In this document: one piece after another, positions 39,999 through 50,119 of the stretch
Numbering within the stretch: the stretch's first letter is position 1
Layout of the letters: the number at the start of each line of letters is the position of its first letter
Source: Hyphomicrobiales bacterium
GTDB taxonomy: Bacteria > Pseudomonadota > Alphaproteobacteria > Rhizobiales > Rhizobiaceae
Direction of reading: 5' to 3'
Assembly (NCBI GenBank): GCA_017305935.1
Contig: JAFKJU010000019.1
Location: 62,001-126,000, forward strand
DNA: 64,000 nucleotides
Made by a program: the position numbers and the translations under genes
Notes under the pieces: model-generated
Seen by the model: the letters and a program-made list of their open reading frames with translations, nothing else
What the model was told of the DNA's origin: nothing
Database searches by the model: none

Positions 39999-42509
39999 TC
40001 AGCCCATCGCCTCGGCGATCAGATCGTCCGCGGCCTCGGCCAGCACGGCATCATGGGCTTCGCCCGGCACGGACTCCCTGCCGATCTCCAGCATGACAGG
40101 CACGGCGAGCGGCGAGATATGGTCGAGCGCGCGATGGGTGATGTGGCCCTTGATTCGCCTCAGCATATCGCCAAGCCGCGAAATATCCAAAAGCCCGGTC
40201 GCGGCATCCTGTCGCGTCGCCTGAAGCAGGATGTGATCCGGCTCGTGGCTGCGCAATACGTCGTAAATCAGGTCGGCGGAAACCGTCACCTGCCGTCCGG
40301 TCTTTTCCTTGCCCGGATGGCGGCGCTCGATCAGGCCGGCGATGACGGCGCAATTGCGGAAGGTGCGCTTGAGCAGGAAGGATTCCGCCAGCCAGGCTTC
40401 GAGATCGTCGCCGAGCATGTCCTCGTCGAACAGTTCGGCAAGGCTCAGACGGCCATTTGATATCATCAGCCCCAGATCCTCCAGCCCCCAGATGCCGAGC
40501 GAATAATCTGTCGCGACGAAGCCGAGGGGTTTTGCCCCGAAGCGTTCCAGCCGGCGGGTCAGGAGCATGCCGAGCGTCTGGTGCGCCAGCCGCCCCTCGA
40601 AGGGATAAGCGACCAGATAGGCCCGGTTTCCGCGCGGAAAGGTTTCGATCAGGAGTTCGTCGCGCTTGGGCAGCATCGACTTGTCCTTCTGAAGCGCCAG
40701 CCAGTCGCGCACCTGATCCGGCAGGCGATGCCAGCGCTCGGGATCGGCGAGCATCGAACGCACCTGGTCGGCGAGATAGGTCGAAAGCGGAAACTTGCCG
40801 CCGGCATAGGCCGGGATTTTCGGATCGAGCGAAAAGCCCTGGCTGACGAGCGCCTCGTTCTCGCTGATACCTTCGAAGCGCAGCACCTTGCCGGCGAAGG
40901 CAAAGGTATCGCCAGGCGAAAGCTGTTCGAGAAAATATTCCTCGACCTTGCCGAGCGTCGCGCCGCCACGGCCGACGCGCCCTTTCTCGCCGCGCTTGAC
41001 CATGCGCAGGTTCAGCATCGGGCTTTCGACGATGGTGCCAAGGTTCAGGCGATATTGCTGCGCCACCTGCGGATTGGAGACGCGCCAGCGCCCTTCCTTG
41101 GTCTTGCGGATGCGGGCGTAGCGCTCATAGGCGCGCAGGGCATAGCCGCCGGTGGCGACGAAATCGACGATGCGCTCAAACGTTTCCCAACTCAAATCCG
41201 CGTAGGGCGAGGCGCTGACTACCTCGTCATAAAGCTCCAGCATGTCGAAGGGTTCGGCGCAAGCCATGCCGAGCACATGCTGGGCGAGCACATCGAGCGC
41301 CCCTGCCCCCACCGGCGGCGTGTCCTGCGCGCCGATATAATTGGCGTCGAGTGCGGCCTGGCATTCCATCACCTCGAACCGGTTGGCCGGCACCAGCACG
41401 GCCTTGGACGGCTCGTCCATGCGGTGATTGGCGCGGCCGATGCGCTGGGCCAGCCGGCTGGCCCCCTTGGGCGCGCCGACATGGACGACGAGATCGACAT
41501 CGCCCCAGTCGATGCCGAGATCGAGGGTGGAGGTGGCGACCACGGCCCGCAGCCGGTTTTCCGCCATCGCCGCCTCGACCTTGCGGCGCTGGGAAACGTC
41601 GAGCGAGCCGTGATGCAGGGCAATCGGCAGGTTGTCATCGTTGATGGTCCACAATTCCTGGAACAGCATCTCCGCCTGGCTGCGGGTGTTGACGAAGAGC
41701 AGCGTCGTCCGGTGGTCTTTCAGGAGGTCGTAGACGTCAGGGATGGCGTATTTGGCCGAATGGCCGGCCCAGGGAATGCGCTCCTCAGTTTTCAGGATCG
41801 AGATATCGGGCTTTGCCCCGCCCTCGACCGTCACCAGCCCGGAATGACGCGTCTCGCCCTCTTTCTGCTCCACCAGCCATTTCTGCAGGTCCATCGGCTC
41901 GGCGACGGTGGCGGAGAGGCCGATGGTCTGCAGCTTCGGCGCCAGCCGGCGCAGCCGCGCCAGCCCGAGCGACAGCATATGGCCGCGCTTGGAGGTGACG
42001 AGCGAATGCAACTCGTCGAGGACGATGTAGCGCAGATCCTTGAAAAAGCGCTCGGACTCCTTGTTGGCCAGCAGCAGCGCCACCTGTTCGGGCGTGGTCA
42101 GCAGGATATCCGGCGGATTGAGCTTTTGCCGTTGGCGCTTGGAGGCGGGCGTGTCGCCGGTGCGGTTTTCGATGGTCAGCGGCAGGCCCATCTCGGCCAC
42201 CGGCTTCATCAGGTTGCGCTCGATATCGACGGCCAGCGCCTTGAGCGGGGAGACGTAGAGCGTATGCACGCCACGAAACCCGGTTCCGGGTTTGGGCTTG
42301 CCGCGCCGGGTCAGATCCGTGAGCGCCGGTAAGAAACCAGCCAGCGTCTTGCCCGCACCGGTCGGGGCGATCAGCAGCGTGCTCTCCCCCGCCTCAGCCC
42401 GCCGCAACAGTTCCATCTGATGCGCACGCGGCCGCCATCCCTTCTCGGCGAACCAGCGCTGAAAGGGGGCAGGCAGGTTCGCAAGACTATCGGCGCCGTT
42501 CTGATCCAC
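39999..42509 (-). CDS. ligase-associated DEXH-box DNA helicase (Lhr-like)
   Basis: 836 residues. Lhr-core superfamily-2 helicase: APTGAGKTLAGFLPAL (Walker A), VLDELHSLVTSKRGHML (DELH box), LSATVAEP, STLDLGIDWGDVDLVV and QRIGRANHRMDEP, followed by the Lhr winged-helix and beta-barrel C-terminal part (FSLDPKIPAYAGGKFPL). With PdeM it forms half of the ligase-associated DNA-repair set. The start is GTG at 42509. Lhr enzymes move 3' to 5' and unwind DNA or DNA–RNA. Confidence 0.92.
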   Translation of the reverse strand: MDQNGADSLANLPAPFQRWFAEKGWRPRAHQMELLRRAEAGESTLLIAPTGAGKTLAGFLPALTDLTRRGKPKPGTGFRGVHTLYVSPLKALAVDIERNLMKPVAEMGLPLTIENRTGDTPASKRQRQKLNPPDILLTTPEQVALLLANKESERFFKDLRYIVLDELHSLVTSKRGHMLSLGLARLRRLAPKLQTIGLSATVAEPMDLQKWLVEQKEGETRHSGLVTVEGGAKPDISILKTEERIPWAGHSAKYAIPDVYDLLKDHRTTLLFVNTRSQAEMLFQELWTINDDNLPIALHHGSLDVSQRRKVEAAMAENRLRAVVATSTLDLGIDWGDVDLVVHVGAPKGASRLAQRIGRANHRMDEPSKAVLVPANRFEVMECQAALDANYIGAQDTPPVGAGALDVLAQHVLGMACAEPFDMLELYDEVVSASPYADLSWETFERIVDFVATGGYALRAYERYARIRKTKEGRWRVSNPQVAQQYRLNLGTIVESPMLNLRMVKRGEKGRVGRGGATLGKVEEYFLEQLSPGDTFAFAGKVLRFEGISENEALVSQGFSLDPKIPAYAGGKFPLSTYLADQVRSMLADPERWHRLPDQVRDWLALQKDKSMLPKRDELLIETFPRGNRAYLVAYPFEGRLAHQTLGMLLTRRLERFGAKPLGFVATDYSLGIWGLEDLGLMISNGRLSLAELFDEDMLGDDLEAWLAESFLLKRTFRNCAVIAGLIERRHPGKEKTGRQVTVSADLIYDVLRSHEPDHILLQATRQDAATGLLDISRLGDMLRRIKGHITHRALDHISPLAVPVMLEIGRESVPGEAHDAVLAEAADDLIAEAMG

Positions 42510-42554
42510 GGCTGCGAATGTAGTTCGATTCGAGGGGAATTGAAGGCCCCCGAC

Positions 42555-43190
42555 TCACATCGCGATATAGCGATCCGCCCGATGGTTGACAGTGACAAAG
42601 AGGTTGAGGGCGACGGCGCCGAGGACGGAGTAGAAGACGACGGAGGGCGCGGTGACGAAGAAGGCGGCGGCGAGGACGCCGAGATCGATCACCAGCTGGA
42701 CGAGACCGGCACGGATGCCGAAGCGTTCCTGCATGTAGATGCCGAGAATGCCGACGCCGCCGAGGCTGGCGCGGTGGCGATAGAGCGCCAGCAGGCCGAA
42801 GCCGAGCAATAAGCCGCCGATCAGCGCCGCCCAGGCGGGATGGATGCTGTCGATATGGATGAAGCGCGACTGCATGTCGGTGAGAACGGAGGTCAGGCCG
42901 ATGGCGGCAAAGGTTTTGAGCGTGAAGCCGATGCCGAGCCGCTTCCACGAGAGATAGAAGAAAGGCAGATTGAGCAGGAAGAAGGCGAGGCCGAAATTCA
43001 GGCCGAAGGCATAATGCAGCAGGAAGGCGATGCCGGCGGTGCTGCCGGTCAACAGGCCGGCGCTGGCGAGGCAATAGAGGCCGAGCGCGGCGACGACGCT
43101 GCCGCAGGCAATGCCCTGCACATCCTCGAGCGCCGTATGCTTCGTAGCGCTGGTGTTCCACACCCCGAGAGCCGAAATGATCTGCGCCAT
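42555..43190 (-). CDS. YitT-family membrane protein
   Basis: 211 residues with five to six membrane helices. Signatures of the YitT/DUF161 family are ASAGLLTGSTAGIAFLLHY, FFLLNLPFFYLSWKRLG and a late LGGVGILGIYMQERFG. The function is unknown, probably transport. The ATG at 43190 is preceded by GGAGA and begins the conserved part; the longer frame is not supported. No partner gene is evident. Confidence 0.85.
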   Translation of the reverse strand: MAQIISALGVWNTSATKHTALEDVQGIACGSVVAALGLYCLASAGLLTGSTAGIAFLLHYAFGLNFGLAFFLLNLPFFYLSWKRLGIGFTLKTFAAIGLTSVLTDMQSRFIHIDSIHPAWAALIGGLLLGFGLLALYRHRASLGGVGILGIYMQERFGIRAGLVQLVIDLGVLAAAFFVTAPSVVFYSVLGAVALNLFVTVNHRADRYIAM

Positions 43191-43406
43191 GAAAGCCGTC
43201 TCCAGAAAGCACGCGGCAACGCTTCGCCCCGAAACGGGTGCTTCTTGCCGAAAACCGAAATTGCGATGACAGGATGTCACGACGCATCGGATTTCCTTCG
43301 CCCGGCGCCATCGTGAAGTGGCTGAAATCTGGGGTATTTCTCGGCCGCTTGCAAGCGAAATACGTCAGGACTGCTGACCCATTTTCATTTCGCAAGAAAG
43401 CTGCGT

Positions 43407-44336
43407 TCATGTCGTCCGCGCGGCAACGAACAGAATGCCCATGATGGCTTTGCCGCCATCTTTGCGAATGGCGGTTTTTTGCGTTGCGGCAACGGTGAAG
43501 CCATGGATGGCGCACAGCGCCGCGACATAAGCCTCGCCATGGGCATACCGCATGGAATCGCGCAGGACGAAGCTATCCGGCTCGCCGCTGTCCTCCACCG
43601 AGAAGGCGAGGATGGCATCGGGAGCGGCCAGTGCCGCAATCAGCACGAACGCGTTTTCGAGATCGCCGAGATACATCAACACGTCGGCGGCGGTGATCAG
43701 GTCGGCGCGGTGCATGGCGGCACCCTCGAACAGGCCGGACCCCTCCGGGGCCAGAGACAGGTCGGCCTGGGCCAGATGGTCGTAGACCTGCTTTTCCGCC
43801 GCCTTGGCGAGCATGTTGCGCGACAGGTCGAAGCCCTCCAGCCGCGTAACGCGATCGCGGATCTCCGGCCCGAGAAGGCCGGTGCCGCAGCCGAGATCGA
43901 CGCCGAGGCGAAACTGCCGTCCGGTGGCGGCGATCATCGCGGCCAGGGCTTGCGGCACGACATAATCGAGCCGTTCGACCAGCGCCGTTTCAAAACGATC
44001 GGCATAATCGTCGAACAGGCGCTCGACATAACGGCTCGACGGCTGGCTCGGAATTTCGGCTTCGCCCAGCAGCGCCAGCTTCAGCCCCGCCCCGAAAATA
44101 TCCTGCGCATCGCATTCCAGCGCCCGGCGATAGGCATCCGCCGCGCCCGCCAGCCCGGCCTTCTGCCGGTACTCGCCGAGGCGAAACCAGCCGGCGGCCC
44201 AGCCGGGAACCAGGTCCAGCGCCTGCTCCATCAGTTCGGCCGCAGCTCCGGGATCGCCGCCCTCGCCCAGCATGCGGGCATAATCGGCGCGGCGGTCGGC
44301 GGTCAGGTCGCCGGAGGACAAGGCGTGGGTCGACAT
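43407..44336 (-). CDS. TPR-fused class I SAM-dependent methyltransferase
   Basis: 309 residues. The first 100 residues hold TPR-like helices (AAELMEQALDLVPGWAAGWF, AADAYRRALECDAQD). The methyltransferase core has GVDLGCGTGLLGPEI (SAM site), EGFDLSRNMLAKA and LITAADVLMYLGDL. The substrate is unknown; similar alphaproteobacterial proteins are annotated only as methyltransferases. The start Met follows GGAGCGCC. It has no operon partner. Confidence 0.83.
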   Translation of the reverse strand: MSTHALSSGDLTADRRADYARMLGEGGDPGAAAELMEQALDLVPGWAAGWFRLGEYRQKAGLAGAADAYRRALECDAQDIFGAGLKLALLGEAEIPSQPSSRYVERLFDDYADRFETALVERLDYVVPQALAAMIAATGRQFRLGVDLGCGTGLLGPEIRDRVTRLEGFDLSRNMLAKAAEKQVYDHLAQADLSLAPEGSGLFEGAAMHRADLITAADVLMYLGDLENAFVLIAALAAPDAILAFSVEDSGEPDSFVLRDSMRYAHGEAYVAALCAIHGFTVAATQKTAIRKDGGKAIMGILFVAARTT

Positions 44337-44461
44337 CGGGGGCGCTCCGGGGCGCAAGCTGATTTTCGAGGATAAGATGCGCTTGTGACGGTGGACACAA
44401 AAAAACTCAAGTCCTATTTCAGAGGCGAAGAGAACGGGCGAGACCGCCGACAGGAGAAGAC

Positions 44462-44728
44462 ATGTCCGAACAGATGAACAGGCTTTTGGGAGACTCGCCG
44501 GCGCGCACGCTCGTCAAGCTCGTCGTGGTGTCGCTGATCGTCGGCTTCATCATGAACGTCTTCGGCCTGCGCCCGCTCGATCTCGTCGACAGCCTCCGTT
44601 ATTTCCTGCTCGATCTCTGGCATACCGGCTTTGCCGCGCTCGGCCGCGTCGGGGATTATCTGCTGCTCGGCGCCACCATCGTCATTCCCGCCTTCATCCT
44701 CCTGCGCCTCCTGAGCTATCGCCGCTGA
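44462..44728 (+). CDS. DUF6460 small membrane protein
   Basis: 88 residues with two membrane helices (LVKLVVVSLIVGFIMNVFG and LLLGATIVIPAFILLRLL) and the phrase LRPLDLVDSLRYF between them. It matches a small rhizobial integral membrane family (DUF6460) of unknown function. It is directly followed, after 2 bp, by the CAP lipoprotein gene, so the two form one transcript. AGGAGA lies just before the ATG. Confidence 0.8.
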   Translation: MSEQMNRLLGDSPARTLVKLVVVSLIVGFIMNVFGLRPLDLVDSLRYFLLDLWHTGFAALGRVGDYLLLGATIVIPAFILLRLLSYRR

Positions 44729-44730
44729 CC

Positions 44731-45216
44731 ATGCCCCATCCGCCTCTTTCCCGCCGCCTCGCGCTTGGCGCAGGCCTTGGTCTTCTCGCGACGCTTGCCG
44801 GCTGCGGCACGCTGAACCGCCCGCCGGCGATCGCCGGCGACGAGACCGCCGCCGCACTTCCGGCCGTCAATGCACTGCGTAAATCCAGGGGCCTGCCGGC
44901 GCTCAGCCTCGATCCGGTTGCGGCACGCGCCGCCGCCCACCAGGCGAAACGCATGGCCTCGAACGGAAAGATGTCCCATCTCATCGGCTTCGGCGACGAT
45001 TTCGGCAAGCGAATGAAGGCGCATGATGTAAAACTGCCGGCGGCCGAAAACATCGCCGCCGGGCAGGCGAATACCGCGGATGCGGTGACGGCCTGGATCA
45101 ACTCGCCAAAACATCTCGCCAACATTCTTGGGAATTATCGTGGCCTCGGCGTCGCCGTGGCGCACGATCCCTCTTCCGGGAATCGGCCCTATTGGGCCAT
45201 GGTGCTGTCCAACTGA
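44731..45216 (+). CDS. CAP/SCP-domain lipoprotein
   Basis: 161 residues. The N-terminus has a lipoprotein signal with lipobox LAGC. The mature part is a CAP domain (SCP/PR1-like): VNALRKSRGLPALSLDP, AAAHQAKRMASNGKMSH, AENIAAGQANTADAVTAW and the late NRPYWAMVLSN. The CAP histidines are only partly kept (one in the KMSH region). Bacterial CAP proteins are envelope-located with poorly known roles. It is cotranscribed with the DUF6460 membrane protein. Confidence 0.85.
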   Translation: MPHPPLSRRLALGAGLGLLATLAGCGTLNRPPAIAGDETAAALPAVNALRKSRGLPALSLDPVAARAAAHQAKRMASNGKMSHLIGFGDDFGKRMKAHDVKLPAAENIAAGQANTADAVTAWINSPKHLANILGNYRGLGVAVAHDPSSGNRPYWAMVLSN

Positions 45217-45252
45217 GGTGATTCCGCCTCCTGACGATATGAGGCGCTTGGC

Positions 45253-46599
45253 ATGGATCAGCAGATACGCTCTAACCGGCTCGCTTTCGACGTCACGCAC
45301 CGGCTGGTGCTGTCGATCGCCATCCCCATGACCTTCGGTTTCCTGACGACGCCGCTGCTGGGTCTGACCGATACGGCGGTCGTCGGCCAGCTCGGCGTGG
45401 CGGAAGCGCTGGCGGGATTGGCCATCGGCGCCATGCTGTTCGACCTGATCTTCGGCAGCTTCAATTTTTTACGCGCCTCGACCACCGGCTTGACGGCACA
45501 GGCCTTCGGTCGGCACGACGGCCGCGAGCAGCAGGCGATCTTCTGGCGGGCGCTGCTCTCGGCGCTCTGTTGTGGCTTGCTGGTGCTGGCGCTCTCGCCG
45601 CTACTGCTGAAGGCGGGGCTGGCGATCATGGGGCCTGATGCGGCCGTGGCCGAGGCGACCTCGACCTATTTCTCGATCCGTATTCTTTCCGGCCCGGCGG
45701 CGCTCGCCAATTACGCCATCCTCGGCTTCGTGCTCGGGCGTGGCCAGGGCGGTGTCGGGCTGCTGCTGCAGACCATCGTCAACGGCATCAATATCGTACT
45801 GTCCATCGCGCTCGGCCTCGGCCTGCATTGGGGCGTGGCCGGTGTCGCCTGGGGCACGATGGTCGGCGAAACGGTTGGCGCGCTTGTTGGCCTCGCCATC
45901 GTGATGCGGGGATTTTCGCCGGCGGACCGGCCGCCGCGGGCGGAAATCCTGTCGCGGCAGGCGATCGGGGCGCTGTTTGCGCTCAATCGCGATATCCTCA
46001 TCCGCAGCTTCGTGCTTTTGATTGCCTTTGCGCTGATGACCCGCATCGGCACCGGTTTCGGGGCGGTGACGCTGGCGGCCAATGCGGTGCTGATGAATTT
46101 TTTCCTGTTATCGGGCTACTTCCTCGACGGGCTCGCCAATGCCGCCGAGCAACTGACCGGCCGCGCCATCGGTGCGCGCTATCGCCCGGCCTTCCAGCGT
46201 GGCGTTAAGCTGACGATCATCTGGTCCTTCGCGCTCGCCGCCCTTGCTAGCGCCTTCTTCCTGATTGCCGGGCCGGCGCTGATCGCGCTTCTGACGACGG
46301 CGCCGGAGGTGCGTGCAGCCGCCGAGACCTTCCTGCCCTGGGCGGCGCTGACCAGCCTCACCGGCGCGCTCGCCTTTCTGATGGACGGCGTCTTCATCGG
46401 CGCCACCTGGTCGAACGAGATGCGTAACCGCATGCTGCTCTCCTTCGCCTTCTATCTGGCGGCGCTGGCGGTATTCGTGCCGGTCTTCGGCAATCACGGC
46501 CTCTGGGCGGCGATGAACGTCTTCCTGCTGCTGCGCGGCGTGTTGCTGGCGCTGCGCCTGCCGGCCAAGGCCGATCAGGCGTTCCGCGCCGCCCAGTAA
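45253..46599 (+). CDS. MATE-family efflux transporter
   Basis: 448 residues with about 12 membrane helices in two halves. The N-terminus [20 protein letters not shown] and [12 protein letters not shown] is typical of the DinF-like MATE branch, which exports cationic drugs or metabolites by Na+ or H+ antiport. The substrate is unknown. Its last 25 bp overlap the 3' end of pyrD on the other strand. It lies 36 bp after the CAP gene on the same strand and may share its transcript. Confidence 0.92.
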   Translation: MDQQIRSNRLAFDVTHRLVLSIAIPMTFGFLTTPLLGLTDTAVVGQLGVAEALAGLAIGAMLFDLIFGSFNFLRASTTGLTAQAFGRHDGREQQAIFWRALLSALCCGLLVLALSPLLLKAGLAIMGPDAAVAEATSTYFSIRILSGPAALANYAILGFVLGRGQGGVGLLLQTIVNGINIVLSIALGLGLHWGVAGVAWGTMVGETVGALVGLAIVMRGFSPADRPPRAEILSRQAIGALFALNRDILIRSFVLLIAFALMTRIGTGFGAVTLAANAVLMNFFLLSGYFLDGLANAAEQLTGRAIGARYRPAFQRGVKLTIIWSFALAALASAFFLIAGPALIALLTTAPEVRAAAETFLPWAALTSLTGALAFLMDGVFIGATWSNEMRNRMLLSFAFYLAALAVFVPVFGNHGLWAAMNVFLLLRGVLLALRLPAKADQAFRAAQ

Positions 46600-47663
46600 T
46601 CCGTGCGGCTGTCGCGCACCTCGCGGATCGAGGCGACGCGCTCGCGATCAAGGAGTTGCGACAGGCCGCGAATGATGCGGCCGGCCAGCCCCGGCCCCTC
46701 ATAGACCATGCAGGAATAGAGTTGCACCAGATCGGCCCCCGCGCGGATTTTTTCCAGCGCCGTTTCCGCCGAGGAAATGCCGCCGACGCCGATGATCGGC
46801 AAGGCAGGCCCGACGCGCTTGCGCATGCCGGCCAGCACCATCGTCGATTTCTCGAACAGCGGCGCACCGGAAAGACCGCCGGCCTCGCCCGCCTGGGCGC
46901 GATCCTTCAGCCCCTCGCGCGACAACGTCGTGTTGGAGACGATCAAGCCGTCGAGATCATGGGCCAGCGCTTCCGCCGCGATATCGTCCATGCCTTCGGG
47001 CGTCAGGTCCGGGGCGATCTTGAGGAAGACGGGCACGCGCCGGCCGCTCTTTTGCGCCTCGTCCGCCCGCGCCGCCAGCACTGCGGAGAGCAGTTCGGCA
47101 AGCGAAGCGCGGGCCTGCAGGTCGCGCAGGCCGGGCGTGTTGGGCGAGGAAATATTGGCGGTGAAATAGCGCGCCACGCCGTAGAACGCGCGTATGCCCT
47201 CGACGTAATCGCCGATACGGTCGGCGCTGTCCTTGTTGGCGCCGATATTGACGCCGACGATGCCGCCGGTTTTCAACGCCTTCAGCCGGGCAAGGGCCGC
47301 CGCATGGCCCTCATTGTTGAAGCCGAGGCGGTTGATGACCGCCTTGTCGGCCTCCAGCCGGAAGATGCGCGGCTTGGGATTGCCGGCTTGCGGCTTCGGC
47401 GTGATCGTACCGACTTCGGTGAAGCCGAAACCGAGTCTCAGCAGCGCTTCGGGCACTTCGGCATTCTTGTCGAAGCCGGCGGCCATGCCGAGCGGATTGG
47501 GAAAGCTCAAGCCCGCGACCGTCTGGGCGAGGCGCGGATCGGGCACGAGGCGGCAGGCGGGCAGCAGGCCGGATTTCAGCGCCGCGATAGACAGGCCGTG
47601 GGCGGTTTCGGGATCGAACAGGAACAGGCCGCGCTTGCCGATCAGCGAAAAGGCGTCGATCAT
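46575..47663 (-). CDS. pyrD: dihydroorotate dehydrogenase (quinone)
   Basis: 362 residues, class 2 enzyme of pyrimidine synthesis. It oxidises dihydroorotate using FMN and membrane quinone. Seen are [51 protein letters not shown] (with the class-2 serine), [11 protein letters not shown] and [15 protein letters not shown]. The N-terminal helical membrane-associating segment is present. It overlaps the DUF952 gene upstream by four bases, and its 3' end overlaps the MATE gene. Confidence 0.96.
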   Translation of the reverse strand: MIDAFSLIGKRGLFLFDPETAHGLSIAALKSGLLPACRLVPDPRLAQTVAGLSFPNPLGMAAGFDKNAEVPEALLRLGFGFTEVGTITPKPQAGNPKPRIFRLEADKAVINRLGFNNEGHAAALARLKALKTGGIVGVNIGANKDSADRIGDYVEGIRAFYGVARYFTANISSPNTPGLRDLQARASLAELLSAVLAARADEAQKSGRRVPVFLKIAPDLTPEGMDDIAAEALAHDLDGLIVSNTTLSREGLKDRAQAGEAGGLSGAPLFEKSTMVLAGMRKRVGPALPIIGVGGISSAETALEKIRAGADLVQLYSCMVYEGPGLAGRIIRGLSQLLDRERVASIREVRDSRTDYWAARNA

Positions 47664-48007
47664 CCGGCATCCTCCGGGAAGACATGCAGGCCATCGGCCC
47701 CGAGCGGCAGCGGCGTTTGCGAGATTACGGCGGAGAGCGGCAGGTTGCCATAGAGATGCGGGAAGAGAGCGCCGCCGCGCGAGGCCTCGAATTTCAGCGC
47801 TTCGCCCAGTTTCTCGCCATCGATCGCCACCAGCAGCAGACCGGAGATACCGGCAAAATGCAGCCGCGCGGTGTCGCGCATCTGCGCGGCGGTCGAAAAA
47901 TGGATGAAACCATCGGCCAGATCCACCGGCGCGCCTTGAAAAACGCCAGTTTTTCGCGCTTCATTCCACAGGTTTTCCGGGACGATCTTGTAGACGATAT
48001 GGGTCAT
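47660..48007 (-). CDS. DUF952 family protein
   Basis: 115 residues beginning [17 protein letters not shown], with [16 protein letters not shown] and a late [10 protein letters not shown], the DUF952 pattern. The fold is thought to be related to ADP-ribosyltransferase-like or glutathione-transferase-associated proteins, but the function is unknown. It is coupled to pyrD by a four-base overlap, an order common in Rhizobiales. Confidence 0.88.
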   Translation of the reverse strand: MTHIVYKIVPENLWNEARKTGVFQGAPVDLADGFIHFSTAAQMRDTARLHFAGISGLLLVAIDGEKLGEALKFEASRGGALFPHLYGNLPLSAVISQTPLPLGADGLHVFPEDAG

Positions 48008-48112
48008 GAGGCAGGCCCTCCTTGCAAGCTAAAGGCATTTGCCGAAAGCCGACGCGTTTGTCCACGGGTTAAGCCGCAAGTTTTCGTAACCTCACGCATC
48101 ATGGAGGACAGC

Positions 48113-48526
48113 ATGAAGCAGATTTTATGGAGTCTGGCGCTTGCCGCCCTGCCGTTTGCCGCATCCGCGCAAGATGCGCCCGGCCGCTACCAGATCGCCC
48201 CGACACCCAGCGGCATCGTGCGGCTCGACACCCAGACCGGAGCGATGACATTGTGCCGCGACGAGGGCGACCTACTCACCTGCGATGGCGCCGCAGCCAT
48301 GCGCGGCGTCAAGCCGGAGGAGGTCAAGGCGCTGGAAAACCGCATCGCCGCGCTGGAAAAGGCGTTGAAAGATAGCCAAATCCCGCAAAAGTCGGCCCTG
48401 CCGGACCAGGCGGAGATTGACCGCAGCCTCTCGATCATGGAACAAATGATGCGCCGGTTCATGGGTTTGGCGCAGGAGTGGTCGCAAGAACACCCCAAGA
48501 ACGACGCCTATCCGAACAAGACGTGA
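48113..48526 (+). CDS. secreted coiled-coil hypothetical protein
   Basis: 137 residues. Signal peptide MKQILWSLALAALPFAASAQ is followed by a short beta part with GIVRLDTQTGAMTLCRDEGD and a second cysteine, then a helical segment EVKALENRIAALEKALKDS likely to form a coiled coil. The ATG at 48113 is preceded by GGAGGA, which fixes the start; the open frame upstream is antisense to DUF952. A periplasmic protein of unknown function, conserved in rhizobia as far as I recall. Confidence 0.75.
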   Translation: MKQILWSLALAALPFAASAQDAPGRYQIAPTPSGIVRLDTQTGAMTLCRDEGDLLTCDGAAAMRGVKPEEVKALENRIAALEKALKDSQIPQKSALPDQAEIDRSLSIMEQMMRRFMGLAQEWSQEHPKNDAYPNKT

Positions 48527-48581
48527 CCCGCATCAAGCGGTGAAGAACGCACCGGGAAGCTCTTGGGAGGGAGTTTCGACC

Positions 48582-49229
48582 ATGCACAGCCTGACGATCA
48601 TCATCGCCGACGACCACCCGTTGTTCCGCGGCGCGCTGCGTCAGGCCGTGAACGGGCTGGAGGAGACGCTGGAGATCCTCGAAGCCGGCGATTTCGATGC
48701 CGCGCATCGCACGGCGGCGGAAAAAGGAGAAGCAGACCTGATGCTGCTCGACCTCGCCATGCCCGGCGTCAGCGGCTTTTCCGGGCTGATGGCGCTGCGC
48801 TCGGAATTCCCGCATCTGCCGATCGTCATCGTTTCGGCCACCGACGACGCCGTCACCGTCCGCCGCGCCCTCGAACTCGGCGCCTCCGGCTTCATCTCCA
48901 AATCCGCCGGCATCGACGAGATCCGCCAGGCGATCCGCACCGTACTCTCGGGCGATATCGCCACGCCGCCCAGTTTCAAGGGCGGCTACGAGCCGGACCC
49001 GGAGGTTGCCGACGTCATCGCCAGGCTGCGCACCCTGACGCCGCAGCAGAGCCGCGTGCTCGGCATGCTCGCCGAAGGCCTGCTCAACAAGCAGATCGCC
49101 TATGAACTCGGCGTCTCCGAGGCGACGATCAAGGCGCATGTCTCGGCCATCCTGCTCAAGCTCAATGTCGACAGCCGCACCCAGGCGGTGATCCAGCTCG
49201 GCAAGATCAACGCCGCCACGCCTGCGTGA
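48582..49229 (+). CDS. LuxR/NarL-type response regulator
   Basis: 215 residues. Receiver domain with D10, D11 and phosphoacceptor D57 (MLLDLAMPG), IVSATDD and K101 region (GFISKSAG), then a LuxR helix-turn-helix from about residue 150 (LTPQQSRVLGMLAEGLLNKQ, ELGVSEATIKAHV). GGGAGGGAG precedes the ATG. No histidine kinase is adjacent. It resembles quorum- or flagella-linked NarL-type regulators, but no target can be named. Confidence 0.9.
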   Translation: MHSLTIIIADDHPLFRGALRQAVNGLEETLEILEAGDFDAAHRTAAEKGEADLMLLDLAMPGVSGFSGLMALRSEFPHLPIVIVSATDDAVTVRRALELGASGFISKSAGIDEIRQAIRTVLSGDIATPPSFKGGYEPDPEVADVIARLRTLTPQQSRVLGMLAEGLLNKQIAYELGVSEATIKAHVSAILLKLNVDSRTQAVIQLGKINAATPA

Positions 49230-49316
49230 ACGGACAGGATTTTATTCCTTTATCCCTTTACTCAGCCGCCCGGCTTGGTTAATGTAGGGCCGTGATTGCG
49301 GACGAAATCGCCTGAC

Positions 49317-49360
49317 GCATGTCCAGGAAAAACGGGCGCCGGTTTTCCGTCCGGAGATGC
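49317..49360 (-). repeat. palindromic repeat (R6), inverted orientation
   Basis: On the minus strand GCATCTCCGGACGGAAAACC, then a loop and TTTTTCCTGGACATGC: a 44-bp relative of R2/R3 with one altered base in each outer arm. It lies 38 bp before the S24 repressor gene. Confidence 0.7.
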
Positions 49361-49397
49361 AAAGCAACGACGCCCTGATCGCCGGGAACCCTGAACC

Positions 49398-50063
49398 ATG
49401 CTTTCACACGACACGATATGGGGCGCGATCGACACGCTGGCCGAGCGGCATCAGTTGACGCCGTCGGGGCTGGCGCGCCGGGCGGGGCTCGACCCCACCT
49501 CCTTCAACAAGTCCAAGCGCCTCAGCACCGACGGGCGGCTGCGCTGGCCGTCCACCGAATCGATCGCCAAGGTGCTGGAGGCGACGGGCGCGTCGCTCGA
49601 CCAGTTCATGAGCTACATGCAGCCGGCCATGCCCGAGCGCGGCCTGCCGGACGGGCTTTTTCCACCACAAACCGGCAATATTCCGCTGCTCGGCTTCGCG
49701 CAGGCGGGCGCCGGCGGCTTTTTCGACGATGGCGGCTTTCCCGCCGGCCAGGGCTGGGATGTCGTGGAGTTTCCCGCCTCGCCGGATCGCAAGGCCGGTG
49801 TCTATGCGCTCGAAGTGCAGGGCGACAGCATGTTGCCGCTTTATCGCGATGGCGATATCCTGATCGTCGAGCCCGGCGCACAGGTTCGCCGCGGCGACCG
49901 CGTGGTGGTGCGCACCAACGAAGGAGAGGTCATGGCCAAGGTGCTGATGCGCCAGACGCCGCGCGCCATCGAACTCATGTCGCTCAATCCCGATCATCCC
50001 AACCGCAGCTTCGAGATGGCGGATCTGGACTGGATCGCCCGGATCATCTGGGCCAGCCAGTAA
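49398..50063 (+). CDS. S24/LexA-like transcriptional regulator
   Basis: 221 residues. An N-terminal helix-turn-helix (LTPSGLARRAGLDPTSFNKS, KVLEATGASLDQFM) and a C-terminal S24 peptidase-like domain: YALEVQGDSMLPLYRDGD with the serine, and the lysine in GEVMAKVLMRQ. Proteins of this build are phage-type or SOS-type repressors that can self-cleave. Here it is a conserved rhizobial chromosomal gene rather than part of a visible prophage. Target sites are unknown. Confidence 0.88.
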   Translation: MLSHDTIWGAIDTLAERHQLTPSGLARRAGLDPTSFNKSKRLSTDGRLRWPSTESIAKVLEATGASLDQFMSYMQPAMPERGLPDGLFPPQTGNIPLLGFAQAGAGGFFDDGGFPAGQGWDVVEFPASPDRKAGVYALEVQGDSMLPLYRDGDILIVEPGAQVRRGDRVVVRTNEGEVMAKVLMRQTPRAIELMSLNPDHPNRSFEMADLDWIARIIWASQ

Positions 50064-50119
50064 TATTCACCGCATTTCCCGACCGCAGACAGGGTGGAAA
50101 TGCCATAGGATTATTTTCA

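Noticed and set aside
46575-46599. MATE/pyrD 25-bp antisense overlap as a regulatory device
   Set aside because: Short 3' overlaps of convergent genes are common in compact genomes and nothing else points to regulation.
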